A stretch of 64,000 nucleotides of DNA, from contig VXOJ01000059.1 of assembly GCA_009840115.1 (NCBI GenBank), positions 1 through 64,000 on the forward strand, written 5' to 3'. Source of the DNA: Gemmatimonadales bacterium (GTDB lineage: Bacteria > Gemmatimonadota > Gemmatimonadetes > Palauibacterales > Palauibacteraceae). Of the stretch, positions 52,420 through 62,061 are shown in pieces; position 1 is the first letter of the stretch; each line of letters begins with the position of its first letter. The position numbers were made by a program, and so were the translations under genes. Under the pieces are notes generated by a model. The model saw only the letters and a program-made list of their open reading frames with translations, had not been told where the DNA came from and did no database searches.

Positions 52420-54257
52420 GCGATCGCCTGCGGGAGTGGATCGAGGGAGACGGGATCCACCTGATCGACGGCGCCATGGGGACGGTGCTGTACGAGAGCG
52501 GCGTGTTCGTGAACCAGTGCTACGACGAACTGAACCTCACGGAACCCGACCGGGTGCTGGGCGTCCACGCCGACTACGTGCGGGCGGGGGCGCAACTCAT
52601 CGAGACCAACACCTTCGGCGCGAACCCCGTCAAACTCGAGCCGTTCGGCCTCGAGCCGTCCGCGCACGAGATCAACGTGGCGGCGGCACGCCTCGCGCGG
52701 CAGGCGGCCGGGGGGCGCGCGGCGGTACTGGGGGCGATGGGGCCGCTCGGCATCCGCATCGAACCCTGGGGCCCCACGTCGGTGGATGAGGCGGCGGACC
52801 TGTTCGGGCGACAGGTCGCCGGGCTCGCGGAAGGCGGCGTCGACGGCTTCATGCTCGAGACGTTCTCCGATCTCGACGAACTGCTGCAGGCGGTACGGGC
52901 GGTGCGGGAGGTCGCGGGGGCGGCGCCGGTCTTCGCGCAGATGACGTTCGGAGACGCGGGCCACACGGAGTACGGGGCCACGATCGAGGCCGCGGCGGCG
53001 GCGCTCGAGCGGGCCGGGGCGGACGTCATCGGCCTCAACTGCTCGGTCGGCCCGTCCTCGATGCTGTTCGGCGTCGAGCGCATGGTGGCGGCCACGTCGC
53101 GGCCGGTGTCCGCCTTGCCCAACGCGGGGCTGCCACGCGACATCGGGGACCGGAAGATCTACCTCGCCAGCCCGGAGTACATGGCCCGCTACGCCCGGCG
53201 CATGGCGGCGGCGGGCGCCCGGTTCCTGGGGGGGTGCTGCGGCACGTCGCCCGACCACACTCGCCTCACGGCGACGCTGCTCGGGACCAACGGCCCCGGC
53301 CCGGCTCGCGTGTCCGTCGCCCGGCCGGGCGAGGCCGACGGCCGCGCGGCGACCGAGCCGCCTCCGCTCGCGGGCCGCTCGGCGCTCGGACGGCGTCTCG
53401 CCAGCGGCGAGTTCGTCGGGGCGGTGGAGTTGACGCCGCCGCACGGGTGGGATCCCGGGGAACTGCTGGCCGGAGCCGGCCGGCTCCGCGACGCCGGCGT
53501 GCACACCGTCCACATCGTCGATGGCCCCGCGCACCGGAGCCGCATTGCCGCCCTCCCCGCCGCGATCGTCATCGAACGCGAACTCGGCATGGAGACCGTC
53601 CCGCACTACAGCTGCCGCGACCGCAACATGCTCGGCATGCTGAGCGACCTCCTCGGCGCGGCCGCGGCCGGCCTGCGCAACGTCTTCCTCATCACCGGCG
53701 ACCCGCCGCGTGGCGGCCCCTACGACACGGGCGGCGTGTACGACATCGACAGCATCGGTCTCACGAACGTCGTCCGGCAGCTCAACCTCGGCCTCGACCC
53801 GGGGGGAAGCTCGATCGGCGCCCCGACCTCGTTCGTGAAGGGCGTCGCCGTGAATCCCGGCGCCGTCGACCCGGAGGAGGAGGTCCGGCGCTTCGCCTGG
53901 AAGGCCGAGGCGGGCGCGGACTTCGCCGTCACGCAGCCCATCTTCGATCGGGAGAAGTTCCTCGCCTTCGCCCGCGAGATCGAAGACTTCGGCGTTCCGC
54001 TCCTCGTGGGCCTGTGGCCCCCCTTGTCCCTGGAGAACGCGGAATTCCTGGCGCACGAGGTGCCCGGCGTCGACGTGCCGCTCGACGTGCTGGAACGCAT
54101 GGCGGGGGCACAGGCGCGAGGCGCCGAAGCGGCCGCGCGGGAGGGCGTCGCCGTGGCCCGCGAGGTGCTGGAAGCGGTGCGGCCTCACGTCGCGGGCGCC
54201 CTGATCAGCACCCCCGGAAACGACGTCGACCGCGCCGCCGCCGTGCTCGAGGGCTGA
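52416..54257 (+). CDS. bifunctional homocysteine S-methyltransferase / methylenetetrahydrofolate reductase
   Basis: A 613-residue fusion of YitJ type. The N-terminal half is a Hcy-binding barrel with zinc cysteines in GLNCSVG and [10 protein letters not shown]; the C-terminal half (about 330-610) is a MetF-like FAD-dependent reductase with [16 protein letters not shown] and [10 protein letters not shown] motifs. The reductase makes 5-methyl-THF, the substrate of MetH. ATG 52416 overlaps the metH stop as ATGA, so it shares the riboswitch. The methyl donor of the N-terminal domain is not certain. Confidence 0.93.
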   Translation: MSDRLREWIEGDGIHLIDGAMGTVLYESGVFVNQCYDELNLTEPDRVLGVHADYVRAGAQLIETNTFGANPVKLEPFGLEPSAHEINVAAARLARQAAGGRAAVLGAMGPLGIRIEPWGPTSVDEAADLFGRQVAGLAEGGVDGFMLETFSDLDELLQAVRAVREVAGAAPVFAQMTFGDAGHTEYGATIEAAAAALERAGADVIGLNCSVGPSSMLFGVERMVAATSRPVSALPNAGLPRDIGDRKIYLASPEYMARYARRMAAAGARFLGGCCGTSPDHTRLTATLLGTNGPGPARVSVARPGEADGRAATEPPPLAGRSALGRRLASGEFVGAVELTPPHGWDPGELLAGAGRLRDAGVHTVHIVDGPAHRSRIAALPAAIVIERELGMETVPHYSCRDRNMLGMLSDLLGAAAAGLRNVFLITGDPPRGGPYDTGGVYDIDSIGLTNVVRQLNLGLDPGGSSIGAPTSFVKGVAVNPGAVDPEEEVRRFAWKAEAGADFAVTQPIFDREKFLAFAREIEDFGVPLLVGLWPPLSLENAEFLAHEVPGVDVPLDVLERMAGAQARGAEAAAREGVAVAREVLEAVRPHVAGALISTPGNDVDRAAAVLEG

Positions 54258-54260
54258 ACG

Positions 54261-55652
54261 ATGACTCGCCCGCCCATCCGTCGCGTCGCGGCGGACGTCC
54301 GAAGGGGTCGCGGCGGGGCACGCCGCCAGGCGGACGCCGCGATCCGTCGTCACGAGGCCAGCGACCTGGGCGCCTACATCGCGTTCGACGCCGGGGCGCT
54401 GCGGCGGCAAGCGGACGCCATCGATGCCGCCGCCGGCCGCGGCGAGGATCCGGGTCCTCTCGCCGGCGTCACGGTCTCCGTCAAGGATCTCTACGCCCTG
54501 GACGGAACCCCGCTTTACGCCGGCACGAAGCGGGCGCTCCCCGCCTGGCCCGAGGGGTTCCTCGTAAGCTCGCTGCGCCGGCTCGGCGCCGTGTTCGCCG
54601 GCAAGACGCACACGGTCGAGTTCGCTTTCGGCGGCGTCGGGCTGAACCCCAACACGGGGACGCCCGTGAACCCGTGGGATCCGGTCGAGCACCGTGCTCC
54701 CGGCGGTTCGTCCGCGGGTGCCGGGGTGAGCCTGTGGGAAGGGTCGGCCCGGATCGCCCTCGGCACGGACACGGGGGGCTCGATCCGCATCCCCGCGTCG
54801 GCGACCGGGGTCGTCGGGCTCCGTCCCACCACGGGCCGCTGGCCGACCACCGGCGTCGTCCCCCTCAGCACGTCGCTGGACACGGTGGGGATGCTCGCCC
54901 ACACCGTGGAGGATCTGCGTTACGCCTTCCTCGCCCTCGACCCGCTCGCGGCAGCCGGCGGCGAGCCGGCCGACCCCGTCCCGGAGGGGGTTGTGGGGCT
55001 GAGGATCGGGGTCCCCGCTTCCCGTCTGTGGACGGACGCGGATTCCGGGATCGCCGCCGTGGTCAACGGTGCGCTGGAGGAGCTTCGCGTCGCTGGCGCG
55101 GACGTACTCGAACTCGATGCTCCCGAGTTGGACGACGCGGGGGAACGCTACCTCTCCGGCCCCATCGTCCAGCCCGAGTTCGTGGAGTTCCTGCAGCGCG
55201 AACTGCCCGACTGGATTCCACTTCTGGATCCGATCATCGGAACGCGGCTCGAAGCAGCGGGCGGCGTGCCCGCGCTCGAGTATATCGCCGCCCACCAGCA
55301 CCGCCGCGCGCTCTCGGCCGGCGTTCACGCCCGGCTGGCGGCGGAACGGATCGACCTCCTCGCAGCGCCCACGCTCCCCATCTCCCCTCCGCCGCTCCCC
55401 GCTCTCGGCCGGCTCGATGCCTACCGGAAGGCCAACCGCGCCATGCTCTCCGGCACGTGCCCGGCCAGCATGCTCGACATGTGCGCGATCTCGCTCCCCG
55501 CCGGGCTGGACGGAGAGGGCATGCCCGTCGGTCTGCAGTTGATGGGACCCTCCGGCGCGGACCTGAGGCTCCTCGCGCAGGCGGCCGCCGCGGAGGAAGT
55601 CCTCGGGACGAATCTGACGCGACTGGGAACGCCGCCCCGGGTCGCGGGATAG
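54261..55652 (+). CDS. amidase signature (AS) family amidase
   Basis: A 463-residue amidase with the Ser-cisSer-Lys triad visible as Lys75 (SVKD), Ser150 (GGSSAG) and Ser174 (GTDTGGSIR); the 24-residue spacing between the serines equals that of the family. It hydrolyses a carboxamide to acid and ammonia. It starts 3 nt after the MTHFR fusion, so it is the third gene of the methionine operon. GatA is unlikely because gatB/gatC are absent and the sequence is of the generic amidase type. The substrate is unknown. Confidence 0.88.
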   Translation: MTRPPIRRVAADVRRGRGGARRQADAAIRRHEASDLGAYIAFDAGALRRQADAIDAAAGRGEDPGPLAGVTVSVKDLYALDGTPLYAGTKRALPAWPEGFLVSSLRRLGAVFAGKTHTVEFAFGGVGLNPNTGTPVNPWDPVEHRAPGGSSAGAGVSLWEGSARIALGTDTGGSIRIPASATGVVGLRPTTGRWPTTGVVPLSTSLDTVGMLAHTVEDLRYAFLALDPLAAAGGEPADPVPEGVVGLRIGVPASRLWTDADSGIAAVVNGALEELRVAGADVLELDAPELDDAGERYLSGPIVQPEFVEFLQRELPDWIPLLDPIIGTRLEAAGGVPALEYIAAHQHRRALSAGVHARLAAERIDLLAAPTLPISPPPLPALGRLDAYRKANRAMLSGTCPASMLDMCAISLPAGLDGEGMPVGLQLMGPSGADLRLLAQAAAAEEVLGTNLTRLGTPPRVAG

Positions 55653-55677
55653 TCGATCCGGAGGCTACGGGGGCCGG

Positions 55678-56574
55678 CTAAGGGGCCGGGTCGGAGGCCC
55701 TGGGATAGGACCCCAGGATCTTGAAGGACGACGCGCGCTCCCTGATCCGGTCCAGAGCTTCCGCTACGAAGGGGTCGGTACGGTGCCCCTCGAAATCAAT
55801 GAGGAAGATGTACCGTCCGAGGCTGCTCTTCTCGGGGCGCGATTCGATCTTCAGCATGTTGATGCGCCGGTTCGCCAGCTCGCCGAGCGCCTGGTAGAGC
55901 GTGCCCGGACCGTCCGCCGCGAAGTCGAAACAGATCGAGGTCTTGTCCCTTCCCGTCGGCTCGTGATCCTCGCGCGCCAGCACGGCGAACCGGGTGCGGT
56001 TCCCCGGGACGTCCTCGATGTGAGATTCGCGCACGAAGGCGTGAAGCACCTCGGCCGCCCGCATGCTCGAGATGGCCGCCGCTCCCGGCCCTTCGATCCG
56101 CATGTCCTCCACGGCCCTCACCGTGCTCAGCGAGGCCATGGCTTCCGCATTCGGAAGTTTGCGCGCCAGATAGCCCCGGCACTGGGCGATCGCCTGCGGA
56201 TGGGAATAGACGATCCGTATTCCGTCGAAATCGACGCCGCCCTCCGTCAGCAGGCAGTGGTGGATCGGAAGGACGACTTCGCGCCGGATGCGGAGGTCCG
56301 TCTGGTGGACGAGGAGGTCGGTCGTCAGCGTGACGGGGCCCTCCGTGCTGTTCTCCAGCGGGACGAGCGCCTCGTCGATGTCCCCTTCATCCGCCGCCCG
56401 CACGACGCTCGCGATGTCCCCGAGCGGCACATGACGCGCCATCGGATCGTAACGCCGCGCCGCCTGCTCGCTGAACGTTCCGGGCGGCCCGAGATAGCCC
56501 ACCCTGGCCCGCCCCCTCCCCATTCCCCAGATCTCCGCGGCAACCTTCCGCGCACCACCACGCATCGCATTCAT
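55678..56574 (-). CDS. pheA: prephenate dehydratase
   Basis: A 298-residue monofunctional enzyme converting prephenate to phenylpyruvate in phenylalanine synthesis. The PDT domain opens with VGYLGPPGTFSEQAA and holds the catalytic TRF motif (NRTRFAVL); an ACT domain (TLYQALGELANRRINMLKIESRP) provides phenylalanine feedback control. No chorismate mutase domain is attached. Start options are ATG 56574, 56565 or 56523; the first is used, with a weak ribosome site. Convergent with the amidase and divergent from the BNR protein. Confidence 0.93.
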   Translation of the reverse strand: MNAMRGGARKVAAEIWGMGRGRARVGYLGPPGTFSEQAARRYDPMARHVPLGDIASVVRAADEGDIDEALVPLENSTEGPVTLTTDLLVHQTDLRIRREVVLPIHHCLLTEGGVDFDGIRIVYSHPQAIAQCRGYLARKLPNAEAMASLSTVRAVEDMRIEGPGAAAISSMRAAEVLHAFVRESHIEDVPGNRTRFAVLAREDHEPTGRDKTSICFDFAADGPGTLYQALGELANRRINMLKIESRPEKSSLGRYIFLIDFEGHRTDPFVAEALDRIRERASSFKILGSYPRASDPAP

Positions 56575-56821
56575 CCGGCAAGGTACACCGGTCGCAAGGC
56601 CGGCGTGACCCGTGCGCCCCTGGATCGTCAATGGAGGGAGGCGGGGGCGGGATCTCCTTCGACGAAGCTCCCCCGTCACCTTCGGCGACCCCGGACGGAC
56701 CGAAGCAACCCGCCAACGGCGCCGGCGGAGGCTGACGGGCCGCCTTCCGCTGCCCCCAAAGCGGCGTCTATCTTCGGCGGACGATCATCCGTCGTCGTCG
56801 ACTACGCCCCGGAGCCAAGCC

Positions 56822-59800
56822 ATGAACCGCATCCCGCGTCTCCTCTCTTCGTTGCTGACGCTTTCCCTCTTCATGCCATTCGCCGGTCCCGGCCATTCGG
56901 GCCCGCTGGAGGCGCAGGAAGTCGCGCCCGGAGCGGTGACGCTCGATTCCACGTTTCTGGCGGGCTACCGCTGGCGGAACCTGGGTCCCGACCGGGGCGG
57001 GCGCTCGATCGCCACGAGCGGTGTCGTGGGGCGTCCGCTGGAGGGCTACTTCGGCGCCACCGGCGGAGGACTGTGGAAGACGACGGACGGGGGCGAGAAC
57101 TGGTTCCCGGTCACCGACTTCAAGATCACGTCGGCCTCGGTCGGCGCGGTCGCCGTTTCCGAGACGGATCCGGACCTCGTCTTCATCGGCATGGGCGAAA
57201 CCTGCATCCGCGGCAACATCATGCCGGGGGACGGCGTGTACCGAAGCCGGGACGCGGGCGAGACGTGGGAGCACGTCGGCTTCTCCGAATCCGACGCCAT
57301 CGCCAATATCCGCATCCATCCCACGGATCCGAACATCGTCTATGTCGCTTCGTTCGGGAAATACAGCGTGCCGAGCGAGGAGCGCGGCCTCTTCCGGAGC
57401 ACGGATGGGGGCGATACGTGGGAGCGCATCCTCTTCCGCGATGAGCGCACGGGCGCGGTGGACATCGCCCTCGACCGCAACAATCCGGACGTGATCTACG
57501 TGGCGCTGTGGGAGGCCTTCCGCAAGGAATACACGATGTCCTCCGGCGGTCCCGGGAGCGGGATGTTCAAGAGCACCGACGGGGGCGACACGTGGACGGA
57601 GATCACCCGGAACCCCGGCATGCCGGAGTCGGGGGTCGTGGGGAAGATCGGGCTGGCCGTTTCGAGCGCGGATTCGGAGCGCGTGTACGCCCTGTTCGAG
57701 CACGCGGACGGGGGGCTGTTCCGTAGCGACGACGGCGGCGACACGTGGGAACTGATCAACGACGAGCGCCGCATCCGGCAGCGGGCCTTCTACTACACGC
57801 ACGTCTTTGCCGACCACTACGATCCCGATGTCGTGTACGTGCAGAACACCTCCTTCTTCCGCTCGACCGACGGCGGTGCGACGTACGAGGTCATCAACAA
57901 CGGGACGCACGGAGACTTCCACGATCTCTGGATCAGCCCGGAGGATCCCGCCCACCTCGTCGTGGCCAACGACGGCGGCGGCGCGGTCAGCTTCGACACG
58001 GGGCAGCACTGGACGGACCAGGAGTTCTCGACCGCCCAGTTCTACCACGGCGTGACCACGGCTCACGTGCCCTTCCACGTCTGCGGTTCGCAGCAGGATA
58101 ACAGCACGCTGTGCCTGCCCTCGGCCTGGAACGCGAGCCGGTTCGGCTTCGGCCAGGCGCCCGCGTTCGGCGGGGGCCAGCCCGCGAGCGTCACCGAGGG
58201 TTCGATGGAGGTCGCGTACCGCGCCGGGGGCGGAGAACCGGGCTACATCGCGCCGGACCCGAAGGATATCGACGTCTTCTTCTCCGGGACCAACAACGGG
58301 CGCTACCTCGACCGCTACAACCGCCGCCTCGGCACGTCGCGAGAGGTGAACCCCTATCCCTGGTTCTACTCGGGCGAGCCCGCGAGCGAGATGGTGGAGC
58401 GCTGGCAGTGGACGTTCCCCATCATCTTTTCCCCGATCGACCCCAACGTCCTCTACACCTCCTCGAACCGGCTCTGGAGGACGACGAACGGGGGTGATGA
58501 CTGGGAGGCGATCAGCGGCGACCTCACCCGCGCCGACCCGATGACGCTGGGCCATTCCGGCGGACCGATCACCGGGGACATGAACGGGCCGGAGGTCTAC
58601 GCGACGATCTTCTCGGTCGGGCCGGGCAAGGTGGACATCGACGTGATCTGGGCGGGGTCGGACGACGGCCTCGTGCACGTGACGCGCGACGGCGGCGCCA
58701 CATGGACGGACGTGACGCCGCCGGACATGCCGGACTTCGGGCGCGTGAGCCAGATCGACGCCTCGGCGTTCGGGGCAGGCCGGGCGTACATCTCGGTGCG
58801 GAAGCCGCTCCTCAACGACCGCTCGCCCTACATCTGGAAGACGGACGACTACGGGGCGACGTGGACGAAGATCGTGGACGGGATCCGGGAAGAGGCCTAC
58901 GTGCACGCGGTGCGCGAGGACCCGAACCGGGAGGGATTGCTGTACGCCGGGACGCAGCACGGCATGTACGTGTCGTACGACGACGGGGCGAACTGGCAGG
59001 AGTTGAACCCGGGGTTCCCGGACCTGCCGGTCTCGGACGTCATCGTGGAGCACAACGAACTGGCGATCGCGAGCCACGGCCGCGGGTTCTGGGTGCTCGA
59101 CAACCTGGCGCCGCTGCGGCAGGCGCGCCCCGGGCTGACGGAGGAGGCGGTCGCGCTGTTCGATCCGGCCACCGCGTACCGCTCCGCCAACGGGGCGACG
59201 CTCTCGTGGTGGTTCCGGGAGGCGCCGGAGGAGGCGCGGCTCGAGATTCTCGACGCGTCGGGCGCCGTGTTGCGCACCTACGATCCGGCGCCGCGCCCCG
59301 ATCCGGCCGCGGAAGGGGACTCGACGGCCGCGGAGGGCGAGGCGGCGCCGACCCCGGCCCGCGACCGCTGGGCCGGACCCGCGATGCCGGCCGAAGCGGG
59401 GGTGAACATGCTGCAGTGGGATCTTCGCACCGCGCCCGCCGCGACCTTCCCCGGCATGATCCTGTGGGGCGTGCGCACAATGTCGCCCGCCGTGCCGCCG
59501 GGGACGTACACCGTGCGGCTGACGGCGGACGGCGAGGTGCGGACGACGGAGATCGAGGTCGCCCGCCACCCCTGGATCGAGGGCGTGACGGACGAGGATC
59601 TGCAGGAGCAGTTCGAGTTCGGGATACGAATCCGGGCGCGGGTGAACGAGGCCAACTCGGCCGTGATCGCCATCCGGCGCGTGAATTCGCAACTCGACGA
59701 CCGGCTCGAAGCCTCGGATGACGCCGCGCTCGCGGAGGCCGCGGAGGCGCTCAGGACGGCGGCTTCGGAGGTTGAGGGGAACATCTACCAGGTGCGGAAC

Positions 59801-60064
59801 CGCAGCAACCAGGATCCGCTGAACTTCCCGATCCGCGTGAACAACCGGCTCGCGAACCTGCTCTCGATGTCGGAGCGTGGCGACGGCCGGCCCGGGAGCG
59901 GGATGTACGAGGTGTTCGAGATCATGGTGGCCGAACTCGAGGGCTACACGACCCGCCTCGACGAGGTCTGGCGCGTGGAACTGGCCGCCGTGAACCGCGA
60001 GCTGGAGCGTCTGGGACTCGCCCCGGTGGATCCGGCCGACGAATCGGTCGAACTCGTCTCCTGA
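56822..60064 (+). CDS. secreted BNR/sortilin-like beta-propeller protein ('glycosyl hydrolase')
   Basis: A 1080-residue exported protein with a signal peptide and many Asp-box (BNR) repeats of the form S-T/D-D-G-G-D-T-W, spread over about residues 75-760, forming one or two VPS10/sortilin-type propellers. The C-terminal 300 residues contain a beta-sandwich and a helical tail. Proteins of this kind are often labelled glycosyl hydrolases, but no catalytic site is proven; binding of peptides or glycans at the surface is equally likely. The 247-bp upstream region shared with pheA shows no convincing promoter. Confidence 0.8.
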   Translation: MNRIPRLLSSLLTLSLFMPFAGPGHSGPLEAQEVAPGAVTLDSTFLAGYRWRNLGPDRGGRSIATSGVVGRPLEGYFGATGGGLWKTTDGGENWFPVTDFKITSASVGAVAVSETDPDLVFIGMGETCIRGNIMPGDGVYRSRDAGETWEHVGFSESDAIANIRIHPTDPNIVYVASFGKYSVPSEERGLFRSTDGGDTWERILFRDERTGAVDIALDRNNPDVIYVALWEAFRKEYTMSSGGPGSGMFKSTDGGDTWTEITRNPGMPESGVVGKIGLAVSSADSERVYALFEHADGGLFRSDDGGDTWELINDERRIRQRAFYYTHVFADHYDPDVVYVQNTSFFRSTDGGATYEVINNGTHGDFHDLWISPEDPAHLVVANDGGGAVSFDTGQHWTDQEFSTAQFYHGVTTAHVPFHVCGSQQDNSTLCLPSAWNASRFGFGQAPAFGGGQPASVTEGSMEVAYRAGGGEPGYIAPDPKDIDVFFSGTNNGRYLDRYNRRLGTSREVNPYPWFYSGEPASEMVERWQWTFPIIFSPIDPNVLYTSSNRLWRTTNGGDDWEAISGDLTRADPMTLGHSGGPITGDMNGPEVYATIFSVGPGKVDIDVIWAGSDDGLVHVTRDGGATWTDVTPPDMPDFGRVSQIDASAFGAGRAYISVRKPLLNDRSPYIWKTDDYGATWTKIVDGIREEAYVHAVREDPNREGLLYAGTQHGMYVSYDDGANWQELNPGFPDLPVSDVIVEHNELAIASHGRGFWVLDNLAPLRQARPGLTEEAVALFDPATAYRSANGATLSWWFREAPEEARLEILDASGAVLRTYDPAPRPDPAAEGDSTAAEGEAAPTPARDRWAGPAMPAEAGVNMLQWDLRTAPAATFPGMILWGVRTMSPAVPPGTYTVRLTADGEVRTTEIEVARHPWIEGVTDEDLQEQFEFGIRIRARVNEANSAVIAIRRVNSQLDDRLEASDDAALAEAAEALRTAASEVEGNIYQVRNRSNQDPLNFPIRVNNRLANLLSMSERGDGRPGSGMYEVFEIMVAELEGYTTRLDEVWRVELAAVNRELERLGLAPVDPADESVELVS

Positions 60065-60071
60065 AACGACT

Positions 60072-60118
60072 GAAGGCCCGGGAAGGCGTTCCCGCGGGAA
60101 CGTGCCTCCCGGGCCTTC
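60072..60118. terminator. strong bidirectional hairpin between convergent genes
   Basis: GAAGGCCCGGG (60072-60082) pairs perfectly with CCCGGGCCTTC (60108-60118), and the interior contains a second, 16-bp perfect palindrome CGTTCCCGCGGGAACG (60087-60102). It lies between the BNR gene and the convergent aldo/keto reductase gene and should stop transcription from both sides, although no T-run is present. Confidence 0.75.
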
Positions 60119-60152
60119 GTTCAGGCTCCGGCCGTCGTCCGGAGCCGGTCGC

Positions 60153-61112
60153 TCAGCCGGCTTCCGGGAGCTGGCTCACGTACTCGATCATGCGCTGCTG
60201 CTGGTCCTCGTCGGGGAGTCGTCCCATCCCGCCGCCCAGGTTGTCCACCATGTGCTCCGCGCGGCTCGTGGCCGGCGTCACCACCGTAACGGCGGGGTGC
60301 GCGGCCGCGAACTTGATGAAGAACTGCGCCCACGAATGGGCGTCGAACTCGCTCGCCCACTCCGGCACCTCCCGGTCCCCGACGCGCGACCAGAGCCGGG
60401 TGCGTCCGAACGGCACATAGACGAGCACGCCGATCCGCCGCTCCGCCGCGAGGGGCAGGATCTCCTCGGCCGCGCTCACGTTGTCCACCGCGTAGTCGAT
60501 GCCGATGAAGTCGAGGGGATAGTCCTGCATGGACTGAATGAGCGCCGGGTACTGCCGCTTGCTCGTGGAGGTGATCCCGATGTAGCGGACGCGTCCGGCC
60601 GCCTTCAGCTCCTCGAGGATCCCCACCTGCACCGGCGGATCTCCGAGGTTATGGACCTGGATGCAGTCGATGACGGGCACGCCGAAATACTCGAACGAGC
60701 GCTCGATCTGGGCCCGTGCGGCGTCCGGATCCGCGGAGCCCCCGCCGCGCCCGGCCACGTTCACCTTCGTCGCCCAGAAGACGCGGTCGGAGATCCCGAG
60801 CCTCCGGCAGATGTCTCCCGCCGCCCTCTCGGACGCCCCGCGCCCGTAGCTGGGTGCGGTGTCGAACACCGAGCCGCCGCCGTCCACCAGCGCCTGCATG
60901 ACGCCTTCGATCTGCGCGTGGTCGTCGCTGAGCGCCACGCGCTGAAAGGTTGCCGAACTCCCGAGGCCGACGATCGGCAGTTCCTCCCCGGTGGAGGGGA
61001 TGGGCCGCGTGATCATCTCCTGGCTCGCGAACGCGCGCAGGATGCGGGGGTTGAGAGAGAGAGCCGCGCCCGCGGCGGCGGTGGAACGGAGCCAGTCGCG
61101 TCGAGTGAACAT
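60153..61112 (-). CDS. Tat-exported aldo/keto reductase
   Basis: A 319-residue (beta/alpha)8 aldo/keto reductase with the AKR tetrad Asp84, Tyr89, Lys116 and His154. It begins with a twin-arginine signal (TRRDWLRSTAAAGAAL), so it is probably folded in the cytoplasm and exported, as in a group of periplasmic AKRs. It reduces carbonyl substrates with NAD(P)H, whose supply in the periplasm is unexplained. GAGGAAG lies before ATG 61112. Confidence 0.9.
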   Translation of the reverse strand: MFTRRDWLRSTAAAGAALSLNPRILRAFASQEMITRPIPSTGEELPIVGLGSSATFQRVALSDDHAQIEGVMQALVDGGGSVFDTAPSYGRGASERAAGDICRRLGISDRVFWATKVNVAGRGGGSADPDAARAQIERSFEYFGVPVIDCIQVHNLGDPPVQVGILEELKAAGRVRYIGITSTSKRQYPALIQSMQDYPLDFIGIDYAVDNVSAAEEILPLAAERRIGVLVYVPFGRTRLWSRVGDREVPEWASEFDAHSWAQFFIKFAAAHPAVTVVTPATSRAEHMVDNLGGGMGRLPDEDQQQRMIEYVSQLPEAG

Positions 61113-61261
61113 CTCGGATCTTCCTCGTGCTGGGGTTGTGACCTAGGCATCAAGCGTGCCTGTATCGCGCCGATGGTCGGGTAACACCTCACCCGCCCCA
61201 ACCGCTGTGCGGCCTCGGGCGCGGGGTCGCATACCGGCTTGTGGGCGGGCTCGGAGATCAG

Positions 61262-61290
61262 TTGACCATGGTCATGACCATGGTTCTATT
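61262..61290 (+). promoter_or_regulatory. toxin-antitoxin promoter with 20-bp palindromic operator
   Basis: TTGACC (61262-61267) and TCTATT (61285-61290) are separated by 17 bp. The perfect 20-bp palindrome ACCATGGTCATGACCATGGT occupies 61265-61284, overlapping the -35 box and filling the spacer. The antitoxin gene starts 41 bp downstream. Such placement suits autorepression by the antitoxin or the complex. Confidence 0.75.
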
Positions 61291-61331
61291 GATGGCGCGT
61301 TGAGGGCATACGACACACTCGGAGTGGACGG

Positions 61332-61616
61332 ATGGCATCGGATTACGAACAGCCCGCGGGCGCCCCGCGGACCATCAAAGCGTCGGAGTTCAAGGCGAAA
61401 TGTCTCAAGCTCATGGATGAAGTCGCCGAGACGGGCGAGGAGATCGTCATCACGAAGAACGGCCGCCCCGTGTCGAAGCTCGTGCCCTGTGCGGAGAAAC
61501 CGGAGACGCTGTTCGGACGGTATCGTGATGTGATCCGGATCCATGGCGATATCGTGGGGCCCATGCCCAGAGAGTGGTGGGACGACGGAGACGACGCCGA
61601 CGAGGATCTGTTTTGA
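61332..61616 (+). CDS. Phd/YefM-type antitoxin
   Basis: A 94-residue antitoxin with the Phd/YefM fold at the N-terminus (IKASEFKAKCLKLMDEV, EEIVITKNGRPVSKLVP), which dimerises and binds operator DNA, and an acidic C-terminal tail (DDGDDADEDLF) suited to block the toxin. GGAG lies 7 nt before ATG 61332. It precedes and overlaps the PIN toxin gene by 4 bp. Confidence 0.92.
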   Translation: MASDYEQPAGAPRTIKASEFKAKCLKLMDEVAETGEEIVITKNGRPVSKLVPCAEKPETLFGRYRDVIRIHGDIVGPMPREWWDDGDDADEDLF

Positions 61617-62011
61617 TCCTGCTCGACACGCACGTCCTGCTATGGCACGGGCGCGGGGACCGCCGGCTCGGACGGCGCGCCCGGCGGATGATCGAGCGGG
61701 CGCTACCCCGGAGGCGCGTGGCGATCTCCGCCATATCCTTCTGGGAGATCGCGATGCGCGTCCACAGCGGGCGGTTTGACCTTCTCATGGAACCGGAGGC
61801 CCTGCGTCGCGATCTCCTCGCCCACGGACTCGTCGAAATCCCGGTCAGCGGACTGATTGGCGTGCGGGCGGGACGGCTCCCGGGCTTGCACGGCGACCCG
61901 GCCGACCGGCTCATCGTCGCCACGGCTCTGGAAGGGCATGAACTGCTCACGGCCGACCGGCGTATTCTCGACTGGTCCGGCAAGCTGAACCGGTTCGACG
62001 CCACCGAATAG
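61613..62011 (+). CDS. vapC: VapC-type PIN-domain ribonuclease toxin
   Basis: A 132-residue PIN-domain protein with the acidic metal-binding residues Asp5 (LLDTH), Glu45 (SFWEIAM), Asp98 (GDPADR) and Asp115 (TADRRIL). VapC toxins cleave tRNA or rRNA and are held inactive by the antitoxin. The start is TTG 61613, overlapping the antitoxin stop as TTGA; a standard ATG start would cut into the fold. Confidence 0.9.
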   Translation: MILLDTHVLLWHGRGDRRLGRRARRMIERALPRRRVAISAISFWEIAMRVHSGRFDLLMEPEALRRDLLAHGLVEIPVSGLIGVRAGRLPGLHGDPADRLIVATALEGHELLTADRRILDWSGKLNRFDATE

Positions 62012-62023
62012 TTCGGGCCGGGA

Positions 62024-62039
62024 CGTTCCCGCGGGAACG
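62024..62039. repeat. 16-bp palindrome, second copy
   Basis: CGTTCCCGCGGGAACG, identical to 60087-60102, sits in the 50-bp gap between vapC and the convergent MTHFR-like gene. It can form a 6-bp stem with a CGCG loop and may terminate or mark convergent transcripts. Confidence 0.6.
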
Positions 62040-62061
62040 GCACGTGCTCGCTGCGACTCAA

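Noticed and set aside
52320-55328. Long minus-strand frame opposite the MTHFR fusion and amidase
   Set aside because: Covers two well-defined genes and shows no family signature; GC-driven shadow.
54261-55652. GatA subunit of the tRNA amidotransferase
   Set aside because: gatB and gatC are missing nearby, and it forms the end of a methionine operon; generic amidase is the safer call.
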